Assembly (NCBI GenBank): GCA_905209435.1
Contig: CAJLTE010000008.1
Span: 1 to 64,000 of the forward strand
Source: an uncultured Blautia sp.
GTDB taxonomy: Bacteria; Bacillota_A; Clostridia; Lachnospirales; Lachnospiraceae
Reading direction: 5' to 3'
DNA length: 64,000 nt
The notes under the pieces are model-generated. The model did not search any database. It saw only the letters and a list, made by a program, of their open reading frames with translations, and was not told the DNA's origin. Shown here piece after piece: positions 35,985 through 44,753 of the stretch; position 1 is the stretch's first letter; each line of letters opens with the position of its first letter. Position numbers and translations under genes: made by a program.

Positions 35985-37289
35985 TTATTCCTTATCTTCA
36001 TCTTCGAAACGAACCGCAATGGAGTTAGCATGTGCAGTCAGCTGTTCAGAAGTTGCAAACTGGATAATATCTTTGTGAATATCGCGCAGTGCTGCTTTTG
36101 AGTAATATACAATACTGGATTTCTTGATAAAGTCATCTACGGAAAGTGCGGAGAAAAACTTAGCTGTTCCGTTTGTCGGAAGGACATGATTCGGTCCTGC
36201 GAAATAATCTCCCAGAGGCTCAGAACTATATTCACCGATAAAAATGGCACCAGCATTCTTTACTTTCATCATATCTTCAAAAGGATTAGCTGTTACGATT
36301 TCCATATGTTCCGGTGCAATCTCATTGGCTGCTTCGATTGCTTCATCCATATCTTCTGCAATAAGGATATAACCGAAATTGTCCAGAGATTTCTGAATAA
36401 TTTCTTTTCTGGAAAGAACTTCTACGAAGCCTTTTACTTCTTCATCAACTTTTGCTGCAAACTCTTCACTTGTTGTGATTAAGATCGCACAGGCAAGTTC
36501 ATCGTGCTCCGCCTGTGAAAGAAGATCCGCTGCTACAAAATGCGGATTCGCTGTCTCGTCTGCAAGTACAAGAATCTCACTTGGACCTGCGATGGAGTCA
36601 ATGCTTACATATCCGTAAACCGCTTTTTTTGCAAGAGCTACGAAAATATTTCCAGGTCCTACGATCTTGTCTACTTTCGGAATGCTCTCTGTTCCAAAAG
36701 CAAGTGCTCCGATTGCCTGGGCACCGCCTACTTTATAAATTTCATCTGCTCCTGCTTCTTTGGCAGCTACTAATGTAGAAGCACATACTTTGCCGTCTTT
36801 TCCAGGAGGTGTTGTCATGACAATATGCGGTACACCGGCTACTTTTGCAGGTACGATGTTCATTAACACGGAAGACGGATATACCGCTTTTCCGCCTGGT
36901 ACATAAACGCCGACACGATTTAACGGAGTGACTTTCTGTCCGAGCATCGTTCCGTTTGTCTCGCTTGTGAACCAGCTGTTCTGAATCTGTTTTTCGTGAT
37001 ATTTACGAATATTAACCAGTGCTTTGCGAATCACTCCAAGAAGAGCCGGATCAATCTGTGCATAAGCTTCTTCAATCTCCGCTTCTGTGACACGGATCGT
37101 TTCCTTTGTCACTTCTGCTTTGTCAAATTCTTTTGTGTATGTAAAAAGAGCTTCATCCCCCTCATTCTTTACTTTATCAAGGATCTGCGCAACGGTTGAT
37201 TCGTATCCTCCGTAATTATTCGGGCTCCTTTTCAGCAGATTCTCAAGTATATCCTTTGTAGATTCTTTTGTTAATTTTACTGTACGCAT
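35985..37289 (-). CDS. hisD: Histidinol dehydrogenase
   Basis: This 434-residue zinc enzyme performs the last two oxidations to histidine. Family signatures GVYVPGGKAVYPSSVLMN, IAGPSEILVLAD and the zinc region FVAADLLSQAEHDE, with HVLPTNGTAKF near the end, are intact. It starts 2 bp after the hisG stop and has AGGAGGAG upstream. Confidence 0.96.
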   Translation of the reverse strand: MRTVKLTKESTKDILENLLKRSPNNYGGYESTVAQILDKVKNEGDEALFTYTKEFDKAEVTKETIRVTEAEIEEAYAQIDPALLGVIRKALVNIRKYHEKQIQNSWFTSETNGTMLGQKVTPLNRVGVYVPGGKAVYPSSVLMNIVPAKVAGVPHIVMTTPPGKDGKVCASTLVAAKEAGADEIYKVGGAQAIGALAFGTESIPKVDKIVGPGNIFVALAKKAVYGYVSIDSIAGPSEILVLADETANPHFVAADLLSQAEHDELACAILITTSEEFAAKVDEEVKGFVEVLSRKEIIQKSLDNFGYILIAEDMDEAIEAANEIAPEHMEIVTANPFEDMMKVKNAGAIFIGEYSSEPLGDYFAGPNHVLPTNGTAKFFSALSVDDFIKKSSIVYYSKAALRDIHKDIIQFATSEQLTAHANSIAVRFEDEDKE

Positions 37290-37291
37290 CT

Positions 37292-37939
37292 TTACATCTC
37301 CTCCTGCAGAACTCTTCTTAATTCATCAATGAGTTTGCGAATTCTCTCGTTCTCCATCTTCATACTTACCTGGTTAACTACCATTCTCGCAGACAGAGGG
37401 CAAACCTCTTCTAATACTTTCAGGCCATTCTCTTTCAGAGTACTTCCAGTCTCTACAATGTCTACGATCACTTCAGAAAGTCCGACAATCGGTGCAAGTT
37501 CGATAGAACCATTTAATTTAATCAGATCTACAGTCTGGTGTTTTCTGTTAAAGAAATAGTCTTTGGCAATGTTTGGATATTTAGTTGCAACGCGGATAAG
37601 CTGATTATTTTCCAGTACTTCTCTGGCACTCTCAGGTCCGCAGACACACATTTTACATTTTCCGAATCCAAGATCCATAACCTCGTAGAGCTTGCGTCCC
37701 TCTTCAAGAATGGTGTCTTTTCCTACGATTCCAATGTCTGCAGCGCCGTATTCTACATAAGTAGGAACATCCGGACCCTTTGCAAGAAAGAATTTCATTT
37801 TTAATTCTTCGTTAACAAAAATCAGTTTACGGGAATCTTTATCTTTCATTTCTTCACAGGTAATTCCTGCTTTCTCGAACATTTCCATTGTTTTATTGGC
37901 AAGTCTGCCTTTAGTCAGGGCAACTGTCAGGTATCTCAT
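37292..37939 (-). CDS. hisG: ATP phosphoribosyltransferase (short form)
   Basis: This 215-residue short-form HisG starts histidine synthesis and needs HisZ for activity and feedback control. The start [19 protein letters not shown] and the PRPP-binding segment [14 protein letters not shown] are present. The regulatory C-terminal ACT-like domain of long HisG is missing, as expected beside hisZ. It starts 3 bp after the hisZ stop. Confidence 0.95.
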   Translation of the reverse strand: MRYLTVALTKGRLANKTMEMFEKAGITCEEMKDKDSRKLIFVNEELKMKFFLAKGPDVPTYVEYGAADIGIVGKDTILEEGRKLYEVMDLGFGKCKMCVCGPESAREVLENNQLIRVATKYPNIAKDYFFNRKHQTVDLIKLNGSIELAPIVGLSEVIVDIVETGSTLKENGLKVLEEVCPLSARMVVNQVSMKMENERIRKLIDELRRVLQEEM

Positions 37940-37942
37940 GGC

Positions 37943-39061
37943 TTATCTGGCCTCCTTTTTCAAACGTAATGCTACACTTCTGCCTTCTGCACGAAGCTTC
38001 TGAGCCTCTTTGATGGCTTCTGCACGGTTCTGCGGCTCATATTCAATTACTTCCGGCTTCTCTTCTTTCTCCGAGATCAGCTTCTGGCTGGAAAGCGCAA
38101 GAAGAAGATTATCTACCTCAAGAGCAAAACCGATAGATGCAGCCGGTTTGCCGAAGTGCTTCATCAGACCATTGTAGCGGCCGCCCTTAATCATCGGCTC
38201 GCCGGTTCCATAGGTATATGCCTGAAAAATAATTCCGGTATAGTACTGGTATTTACTGAGCATTCCGAAATCAAAGGAAATATATTTCTCGTATCCGTAA
38301 TTCTTCATGATCTCGTAGATCTCTTCCAGTCTGGAAACTGCCTCCAGTGCACAGGCGTTGTTTGTAAGGCTTCTGGCCTTCTTTAAAACTTCTTCTGATC
38401 CGAACATCTGCGGGATTTCGATGAAAGCTTTCACCATGCTGTCCTTAATCTTCTGTTCTGCTACAAACTCTTCTACACCAAAAGAATTCTTCTGGGAGAT
38501 CAGGGTGCGGAGACGTTCTTCTGCTTCCTGATCAAGTTCTGCTTCTTTTAATAAGGATTTAAAATAATCTACCTGTCCAACACTAACCTGGAATTCAGTC
38601 AGTCCTGCTGCCAGAAGACACTCAACTGTCATAGCAAGAAGTTCAGCATCTGCATCTGCAGATTCATCGCCGATTCGCTCTACGCCCATCTGAGTAGTTT
38701 CTTTAAGATGACCTCTGTAACTGGAATTATTGATGAATGTATTGCCTGTGTAACAGAGACTTACCGGTTCTTTATCCGGCGAAAAATAGGTAGCGCAGGC
38801 TCTGGATACGGACGGTGTGAAGTCTGGTCTGAGTACCAGAGTATTGCCTTCTCTGTCAAAAAATTTATAAAGTTCTTTAGATGGAATAGTTCCTACTTCA
38901 CGGCTGAATACTTCAAAATATTCAAAAGTTGGAGTTTCTATATCTTCATATCCATAACGATGGAAGACACGATGAATTTTCTCCTGTACTTTCCTTTTCT
39001 GGCTGCATTCGCCATTGTAAATGTCTCTTACACCTTCCGGGGTATGAAAAATACGCTGCAT
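37943..39061 (-). CDS. hisZ: ATP phosphoribosyltransferase regulatory subunit HisZ
   Basis: This 372-residue HisRS-like protein lacks the anticodon-binding domain and heads the his operon. It opens FHTPEGVRDIYNGECSQKR, and class II synthetase motifs appear as LVLRPDFTPSVSRACA and ASIGFALEVDNLLLAL. The last 45 residues are charged and may be variable. HisZ with short HisG forms the active enzyme. AGGAGGAC precedes the ATG at 39061. Confidence 0.93.
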   Translation of the reverse strand: MQRIFHTPEGVRDIYNGECSQKRKVQEKIHRVFHRYGYEDIETPTFEYFEVFSREVGTIPSKELYKFFDREGNTLVLRPDFTPSVSRACATYFSPDKEPVSLCYTGNTFINNSSYRGHLKETTQMGVERIGDESADADAELLAMTVECLLAAGLTEFQVSVGQVDYFKSLLKEAELDQEAEERLRTLISQKNSFGVEEFVAEQKIKDSMVKAFIEIPQMFGSEEVLKKARSLTNNACALEAVSRLEEIYEIMKNYGYEKYISFDFGMLSKYQYYTGIIFQAYTYGTGEPMIKGGRYNGLMKHFGKPAASIGFALEVDNLLLALSSQKLISEKEEKPEVIEYEPQNRAEAIKEAQKLRAEGRSVALRLKKEAR

Positions 39062-39140
39062 GGTTTGGTCCTCCTGTGGTTATGTATTGTGGTTTCTTAT
39101 AACTCTCAATTAATATTGTTCTCTTTGTTTTTACTTTAGT

Positions 39141-39158
39141 TTAGTAACGTGATACTAA
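39141..39158. promoter_or_regulatory. Candidate operator at the his operon start
   Basis: TTAGTA-ACGTGA-TACTAA lies about 20 bp downstream of the -10, so a bound repressor would block elongation or initiation. It resembles TrpR/HisR-type CTAGT/ACTAG sites of Firmicutes. No T-box features are visible in the short leader. Assignment to a HisR-like repressor is inference. Confidence 0.45.
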
Positions 39159-39180
39159 GCTAATACGAAAACTAGGTAAA

Positions 39181-39209
39181 ATTATAATGGGTTTTATTGG
39201 AATTGTCAA
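39181..39209 (-). promoter_or_regulatory. Perfect consensus promoter of hisZGDBI
   Basis: TTGACA (39204-39209 on minus), 17 bp, TATAAT (39181-39186). The leader to hisZ would be about 110 nt. Confidence 0.85.
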
Positions 39210-39368
39210 TCCCTTCTCTTTAGTTATTTAATAAAGGACGCTCAGAAAGATAGTTTCTGAACTGGGTTATTCAATATGGAAGTCTGCGAGTGGCTGGGAT
39301 GTGATGCATCATTTTTATAAACAAAATTCACCTGCATACAAGCATCTACCGCCAACAGCTTATTGCCT

Positions 39369-39408
39369 TTCGCAATTGAAGCAGAGAACTTACTTGATTT
39401 GATTAAAC
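39369..39408 (+). repeat. Dispersed repeat, box A end and box B
   Basis: TTCGCAAT, TGAAGCAGAGA and ACTTACTTGATTTGATTAAAC (39388-39408) closely match the copy at 31723-31773. It abuts the covarying hairpin element at 39410, which starts 2 bp later. Confidence 0.5.
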
Positions 39409-39409
39409 A

Positions 39410-39624
39410 GCGTAGAAATCTATTTTAATTCAGGTGCATTTGCAGGTATCTTAGAGATTCTTAGGCGAAAAAAAATCTGCGTTATGAGCCGGCTGCATCA
39501 CTGTCTGAGCGCAGTTCACAACGGAGCGAGTTTGAAAAGACGGCTCATGCTTTTAGCAGATTTTTTTCGCCTTAGAAACTCTTAGATACCGAAACCGCAC
39601 CTGAATTAAAATAGATTTCTACGC
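39410..39624 (+). repeat. Covarying long-hairpin element, copy A
   Basis: Three stems alternate with conserved unpaired motifs. Stem 1 is 28 perfect pairs (39410-39437 with 39597-39624). The internal loop is ATTTGCA (39438) against GAAACC (39591). Stem 2 is 39445-39480 with 39556-39590 and includes two CTTAG/CTTAG pairings with a central T-T mismatch. The next loop is GTT against GCTTTTA (39549). Stem 3 is ATGAGCCG/CGGCTCAT. The apical part contains ACTGTCTGAGC and GCGAGTTTG. Strand is that of the conserved motifs; whether and how it is transcribed is unknown. It starts 22 bp past the recU stop. Confidence 0.85.
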
Positions 39625-39645
39625 GTCCACTAATAAGAAATGAAA

Positions 39646-40182
39646 TCACTCTTCTCTTTCATTTAAATCCATCTGAATCCCGTCAAGATAAGGAACAAGA
39701 AACCCACTCTTCTTATTTAAATAGTATTGGTCATCCAGTTCCTCCCGCCGGAAGCTTTTGCGTCCGCCTTCCTGCATTCGGTTCCAAAATATCATAAGAT
39801 GGCGCAAGGGAAGATAGTAGAATTGGTTTTCGTGACTGTAGAATATAAGAAAAAATGCTACTCCTCCCTGTTTTTCAAATGCTTCCATGAATTCTACCTG
39901 ATGAGGATGAATATTTGCGAGAGGAAAGGTGTCTGTGGCACATTCCTTGGCGTCAAAGCAGACGGGGATTCCCTGTACTGCTCCAATGTAATCTACAGTG
40001 CTTCGCTGTTCAAAGTAGGCCAGTGTAATGTGACGGTTCTCTTTATCCATACGGACGGGCGTTATCGGCGTCGGGATTTTCTGGATAAGTGCCAGTCCTT
40101 TTTCTCCGTATTGTTCGTTAGTGCGGTTTACAAGGTCTTCTAAAGTAGAGCCTCGTAACCCTCTGCTGTTCCAGGTTGCCAC
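39646..40182 (-). CDS. recU: Holliday junction resolvase RecU
   Basis: This 178-residue nuclease resolves four-way junctions in recombination and repair. The family opening NSRGLRGSTLEDLVNRTNEQY and the active-site region STVDYIGAVQGIPVCFDAKE are present, followed by HPHQVEFMEAFEKQGG. It uses a GTG start at 40180-40182 with TGGAGGA upstream. RecU is often linked to a penicillin-binding protein gene in Bacillus; that is not the case here. Copy A of the hairpin family lies directly downstream. Confidence 0.92.
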   Translation of the reverse strand: MATWNSRGLRGSTLEDLVNRTNEQYGEKGLALIQKIPTPITPVRMDKENRHITLAYFEQRSTVDYIGAVQGIPVCFDAKECATDTFPLANIHPHQVEFMEAFEKQGGVAFFLIFYSHENQFYYLPLRHLMIFWNRMQEGGRKSFRREELDDQYYLNKKSGFLVPYLDGIQMDLNEREE

Positions 40183-40352
40183 GGTGTTCCTCCATTGTAC
40201 TGTTGAATTGTGTTTTCATTTTTACTGATATTTAAATCTGATCATCTTACACCTATCAGTCCAAATGATTGCCTATAGCAATTCCAGAAAATAATATAAA
40301 CAAAATAGTTCCGTAAAATGTGAAAGGTTCCGTATTTATGGACTTACTATAA

Positions 40353-40913
40353 TCATTTCAACAATTTTACAGACGGATAATACCGTATAATTGCTTTGCC
40401 GACAATTTCATCAAAAGTAACGAAACTGGTGGTTTTCCAGTAACGGGAGTCCTTTGAGTGGTTACGGTTATCCCCAAGTACGAAGTAGCTATTCTCAGGG
40501 ACTTCGTATGGACCGAAGGTTCCTCTTGGTGCTTCGGGAACGAAACTGTCATCCAGAGGGATTTCCGAATCATTAATATACACTTTCCCGTCTGTGATCT
40601 GAACTTTTTCTCCGGGAAGACCGATGATTCGTTTGATGAAAAGCTGGCTCTCATCGTCGGGATATTTAAAAATAACGATGTCAAAACGTTCAGGGTCTTT
40701 TGTTTTCTTTGAGATCTCATGTCCAAACAAGTTCATATTGATTCCGTATGCCAGGCGAAATCCAAAGATACGATCTCCTGTCATGATGGTTTTTTCCATT
40801 GATTCTGATGGAATCTTAGCGTTGATAAGTATGACGTTATTTACGAGAGTCACGATCAGCACCACTACAATGATCATTTTTGCGTAATCCCATACTTCTT
40901 TCCAGATTTTCAT
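40353..40913 (-). CDS. lepB: Type I signal peptidase
   Basis: This 186-residue membrane peptidase cleaves signal peptides. One N-terminal span (about 13-30) precedes the catalytic Ser in IPSESME (about residue 38) and the general-base Lys in LFIKRIIGLPGE (about residue 93). The C-terminal box LGDNRNHSKDSR is present. It fits the short Gram-positive SipS class. The start at 40913 has GGAGGAGGT upstream and lies inside the 3' end of the pseudouridine synthase gene, a 77-bp overlap. Confidence 0.94.
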   Translation of the reverse strand: MKIWKEVWDYAKMIIVVVLIVTLVNNVILINAKIPSESMEKTIMTGDRIFGFRLAYGINMNLFGHEISKKTKDPERFDIVIFKYPDDESQLFIKRIIGLPGEKVQITDGKVYINDSEIPLDDSFVPEAPRGTFGPYEVPENSYFVLGDNRNHSKDSRYWKTTSFVTFDEIVGKAIIRYYPSVKLLK

Positions 40914-41862
40914 GATATACCTCCTCCAGGCGTTCTTCTTTGATGATTTTGAAAAAAAGCTCCGGTACCGGCGCCACGAAGGTCTGGTCTGTTTCCGGAA
41001 TTACTAATCTGTATGCATGGAGAAGCTGGTGTTTTACTCCATGACAAGAGTATCGTTTATTAAATTCACTGTCTCCGTATTTGGTATCGCCCAGCAACGG
41101 GTGACCTGTACCTGCAAGATGAGCACGAATCTGATGCGTACGCCCCGTAATGAGTTCCACTTCCAGAAGCGTCATTTTTCCATTGTTTCCCAATGGACGA
41201 TAGCCTGTCTCAATCGGCAGAGAATCCGGGAACTCCTGCCTGCTTACCGTTACTTTGTTGGTCTTTTTATCTTTGTGCAGGTAACCTTTGATGTGAGCAG
41301 GTTTATCCAGCGATCCCTTTACCAGGCAGAGATAATATTTATGAAGAGTTCTGTCGTGGAAAATTCTGGACAGAAACTGAAGTCCAGAGAGGCTTTTGCC
41401 TGCACAGACCATTCCACTGGTATTGCGGTCAAGGCGATTACATACAGATGGTTTGAATGTTTTGAGCTGGTCTTCTGTAAGTTCACCTTTCTTCAGAAGA
41501 TATCCGATCAGGTATTCCACCAGGGATGGTTTACCGTCATCCGCAGGCTGTGAAAGCATTCCTGCAGGTTTATTGATAATGATGATGTCGGAATCTTCAT
41601 ATATAATATCCAGGTTGCAGTAAGCACGTGCCACCTGGGTAGTTCCGGCGAATTTGTCAAAGGTTTCATCACTCAGAAATAGTTTAATGGTATCTCCCTT
41701 GAGAAGTTTTTCATTCCCTGTGGCTTTCCTGTCATTCAACGTGATGTTCTTCTTGCGAAGCATTTTGTAGAAGAAACTCTTTGGAGCTTCTTTGAGAAGT
41801 TTGGCCAGATATTTATCAAAACGCTGACCGGCTTCATTTTCTTCTATGATAAATTCTTTCAT
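40837..41862 (-). CDS. RluA-family pseudouridine synthase
   Basis: This 341-residue protein has an N-terminal S4-like domain and the RluA catalytic motif VCNRLDRNTSGMV with the key Asp near residue 145, then GRTHQIRAHLAGTGHPLLGD. It isomerises uridine in rRNA or tRNA; the target is not clear. The last 25 residues lie over the lepB start and look unlike the family, so they may be a late extension. The RBS is weak (AAGAAAG). Confidence 0.88.
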   Translation of the reverse strand: MKEFIIEENEAGQRFDKYLAKLLKEAPKSFFYKMLRKKNITLNDRKATGNEKLLKGDTIKLFLSDETFDKFAGTTQVARAYCNLDIIYEDSDIIIINKPAGMLSQPADDGKPSLVEYLIGYLLKKGELTEDQLKTFKPSVCNRLDRNTSGMVCAGKSLSGLQFLSRIFHDRTLHKYYLCLVKGSLDKPAHIKGYLHKDKKTNKVTVSRQEFPDSLPIETGYRPLGNNGKMTLLEVELITGRTHQIRAHLAGTGHPLLGDTKYGDSEFNKRYSCHGVKHQLLHAYRLVIPETDQTFVAPVPELFFKIIKEERLEEVYHENLERSMGLRKNDHCSGADRDSRK

Positions 41863-41892
41863 ATTTTATTTTTCTTTCTTATACACTATATA

Positions 41893-41917
41893 TTACTGTT
41901 CGTTCCACTCTCAACAA
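41893..41917. repeat. 25-nt TTACTG-N13 repeat, degenerate copy 4
   Basis: TTACTG, 13 nt, CAACAA; the right arm no longer pairs fully, but the length and loop resemble the other copies. Confidence 0.3.
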
Positions 41918-42054
41918 CCTCAGAATGTTTTCCTGAACAATATTTATTTTTTAATACACTGTTATACTGGTGTTAGGGTCAAAAAGTATTTTGAACCTAA
42001 CTTGATATCTACGAATTGCTGCGCTGCTAAGCAGCTCCCACAATTCTTATCCTA

Positions 42055-42687
42055 TTACAGACAGATAGCCAGAATCGTCTGACGGATGAGTTCGTTTCTG
42101 GTAAGATCCGGGTATTTCTCGTCCGGAGTGAACTTAATTCCTTCTTCCAGACTTTCTTTGTGCTCATTCATGGAATCAAGACGTTCCAGGAACGGGCGGA
42201 TATCTGTAAAAATTTTCACTGTAGCTTTGTAGCCGTTTTTGCGGACAATCTTCTGAGCATTCGTTTCCATGAAAGCCGCGTCAATTTTCGGATCACTGCT
42301 GTATGCTGCTACTGTGTTTCCACATACTGCTACTGCGTCAATGTAAGCACTCTTCTCATAGAAAGTCATATAGAGTTCATATGCCATATCCAGTTTTCCC
42401 TGATGAACACGTATTTTCTGATAGAGTGTGCTGTCCATTGGTCTGCATTTTAATATCATAATCAGGCTGACCATGGATTTGCAGGCCGGAAGACATCCTA
42501 CTACTGCTACGACCGTCCATACAGTCATTCTGGTCTTGAAATAAATCCAGGATGTAAAAAAAATAAATAATGGCACTGAAAAAAGAATGGCCGTAATAAT
42601 CAGGCGGCGTTTCTTTTCACTTTTGAAATATCCGAAGTCACCTTTGGAAATTTTTTTAGATGTTTTCTGATTTGTCTTTACTGTCAC
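42055..42687 (-). CDS. Membrane-associated protein of unknown function, coupled to ygiQ
   Basis: This 210-residue protein has two predicted spans near residues 30-47 and 56-76, a basic N-terminus and a cytosolic C-terminal domain (about 85-210) with no motif I recognise. A GTG start at 42685-42687 with GAGGAGG upstream overlaps the ygiQ stop by 4 nt, so it is translationally coupled to ygiQ. The function is not clear. Confidence 0.75.
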   Translation of the reverse strand: MTVKTNQKTSKKISKGDFGYFKSEKKRRLIITAILFSVPLFIFFTSWIYFKTRMTVWTVVAVVGCLPACKSMVSLIMILKCRPMDSTLYQKIRVHQGKLDMAYELYMTFYEKSAYIDAVAVCGNTVAAYSSDPKIDAAFMETNAQKIVRKNGYKATVKIFTDIRPFLERLDSMNEHKESLEEGIKFTPDEKYPDLTRNELIRQTILAICL

Positions 42688-44639
42688 TTGCGTCCTCCTC
42701 TGGAGTTTTTCTTATGTGCATTTCGTATTGTGTTCTTCTTGGATACTGAAATATTTTTATTGTTCTTTCGGGAATTTCCCTGACCTTTTCCAGGCGTTTT
42801 CGTTGTTCGGCTGTTTCCTTTTCCCTGATGTTCACCATGATTTTCACGTATCGGACGGATCAGACATTTCGGACCATATCCTACCAGATCCATTCTGCCA
42901 GTCATCTTCAATCCTTCCAGTACCAGTTCTCTGTTTGCAGGATTTTTATACTGCATCAGAGCACGTTGAATAGCTTTCTCATGCGGATTCTTCGGAACAT
43001 AGACCTTTTCTCCCGTGAGAGGATGGATTCCCGTATAATACATACAGGTAGAAAGAGTAGACGGTGTCGGATAAAAATCCTGCACCTGTTCCGGTGTAAA
43101 ACCAAGATCACGAACATATTCAGCAAGTTTTACTGCCTCTTTCATGGTACATCCCGGGTGAGAAGACATAAAATATGGCACTGCATACTGCTGCTTTCCG
43201 GTCTTCTTATTAGCTGCATTATAATCATTAAGAAACTGCTGGTATACACTGTGACTTGGTTTCCCCATATATTTCAACACCTGATCCGAAACATGCTCCG
43301 GTGCCACTCGTAACTGTCCGCTTACATGATGCTCTACCAGTTCACGAAGAAAAGTTTTATCCTTATCTGCCACTACATAATCAAAGCGCACCCCGGAACG
43401 GATAAACACTTTCTTAACGCCAGGAATCCTGCGCAGTTTTCGAAGTAATGAAACATAGTCGGAATGATCTACTGTCAAATTCTTACATGGTGTCGGAAAA
43501 AGACATTGCTTGTTCTTACAGACCCCCTTGGTAAGCTGTTTCTGACAAGAAGGCTGGCGGAAGTCTGCTGTTGGACCGCCTACATCATGGATATAGCCCT
43601 TGAAATCAGGATCTCTTGTCATTCTGATGGCTTCTTCAATCAGAGATTCGTGACTTCTGGTCTGAAGAATCCTTCCCTGATGAAATGTCAAAGCACAAAA
43701 ATTACAGCCTCCAAAGCACCCTCTGTTGCTTGTCAGACTGAATTTAATCTCCTCTAATGCCGGGATTCCGCCCATCTTATCATACATTGGATGGACCTTC
43801 TCTGTATAGGGAAGTGCATAAACATCATCCATCTCCTCCTGTGACAGAGGCATTGCCGGAGGGTTCTGTACAATATATCCTTTTGTTCCATAAGACTCTG
43901 CCATTGGTTTTGCACTAAATGGATCCGTATTCTGATATTGAACTGCAAAGCTGTCTGCATAAGCCTTCTTGTCCTCTTTTACCTCTTCATAAGATGGCAG
44001 AACGATAGGGTCGTAAACCCTGGACAGATCTTTGCACTTAAATACAGTCCCTGCGATAAAAGTAATCTCCTCTACAGGAAGTCCACTGTCTAAGGCTTCT
44101 GCAATCTCTATAATAGAATGTTCGCCCATTCCATAGGAAATCAGATCTGCACCTGAATCCAAAAGCACACTGTGTTTTACTTTATTATCCCAATAATCAT
44201 AATGCGCCAGTCGTCTCAGGCTGGCTTCAATCCCGCCCAGAATAATGGGCGTCTTTTTATAGGTCTGACGTATCAGATTGCTGTATACGATCACCGCACG
44301 GTCAGGGCGAAGTCCCATCTGACCACCAGGAGAATAAGAATCCTTCTGCCTGTGTTTTTTGGACACTGTATAGTGATTTACCATGGAATCCATGTTACCC
44401 GCTGATACCAGAAATCCAAGACGCGGTTCTCCAAATATCTGAATACTCTCTTTCTTCTTCCAGTCCGGCTGACTGATAATTCCTACTTTATATCCTCGGC
44501 TCTCCAGCAGTCTGCTGATGATCGCCGTACCAAAGGAAGGATGGTCCACATAGGCATCGCCTGAAATATAGGCAAAGTCTACCTGATCCCACCCTCTTTC
44601 TTTCATTTCTTTTTTATTTACCGGTAAAAAATCCTGCAT
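42684..44639 (-). CDS. YgiQ-family radical SAM protein
   Basis: This 651-residue protein has the radical SAM cluster motif in GCFGGCNFCALTFHQG (CxxxCxxC form, about residue 313) after an N-terminal YgiQ domain (FAYISGDAYVDHPSFGTAII and PIILGGIEASLRRLAHYDYW). A basic, low-complexity C-terminal tail (about 600-651) is typical of the family. The reaction is not known. GAGGAAAG precedes the ATG at 44639. Confidence 0.9.
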   Translation of the reverse strand: MQDFLPVNKKEMKERGWDQVDFAYISGDAYVDHPSFGTAIISRLLESRGYKVGIISQPDWKKKESIQIFGEPRLGFLVSAGNMDSMVNHYTVSKKHRQKDSYSPGGQMGLRPDRAVIVYSNLIRQTYKKTPIILGGIEASLRRLAHYDYWDNKVKHSVLLDSGADLISYGMGEHSIIEIAEALDSGLPVEEITFIAGTVFKCKDLSRVYDPIVLPSYEEVKEDKKAYADSFAVQYQNTDPFSAKPMAESYGTKGYIVQNPPAMPLSQEEMDDVYALPYTEKVHPMYDKMGGIPALEEIKFSLTSNRGCFGGCNFCALTFHQGRILQTRSHESLIEEAIRMTRDPDFKGYIHDVGGPTADFRQPSCQKQLTKGVCKNKQCLFPTPCKNLTVDHSDYVSLLRKLRRIPGVKKVFIRSGVRFDYVVADKDKTFLRELVEHHVSGQLRVAPEHVSDQVLKYMGKPSHSVYQQFLNDYNAANKKTGKQQYAVPYFMSSHPGCTMKEAVKLAEYVRDLGFTPEQVQDFYPTPSTLSTCMYYTGIHPLTGEKVYVPKNPHEKAIQRALMQYKNPANRELVLEGLKMTGRMDLVGYGPKCLIRPIRENHGEHQGKGNSRTTKTPGKGQGNSRKNNKNISVSKKNTIRNAHKKNSRGGRK

Positions 44640-44753
44640 TTATATCTTTCCTCGTATGTACCTGATAATTGTATCTGCTATTGCCGGCTGACTGCATAAG
44701 TCATCCCCTGCAATATCCTGATCAGATCAATCATAAAATAAGCCTTTCTATTC

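Noticed and set aside
39062..39180. T-box leader upstream of hisZ
   Set aside because: The leader is only about 110 nt and lacks the T-box sequence and terminator.
39369..39427. Short open frame ending IEAENLLDLIKQRRNLF
   Set aside because: No start codon or RBS, and the DNA is explained by the dispersed box A/B repeat and stem 1 of the hairpin element.
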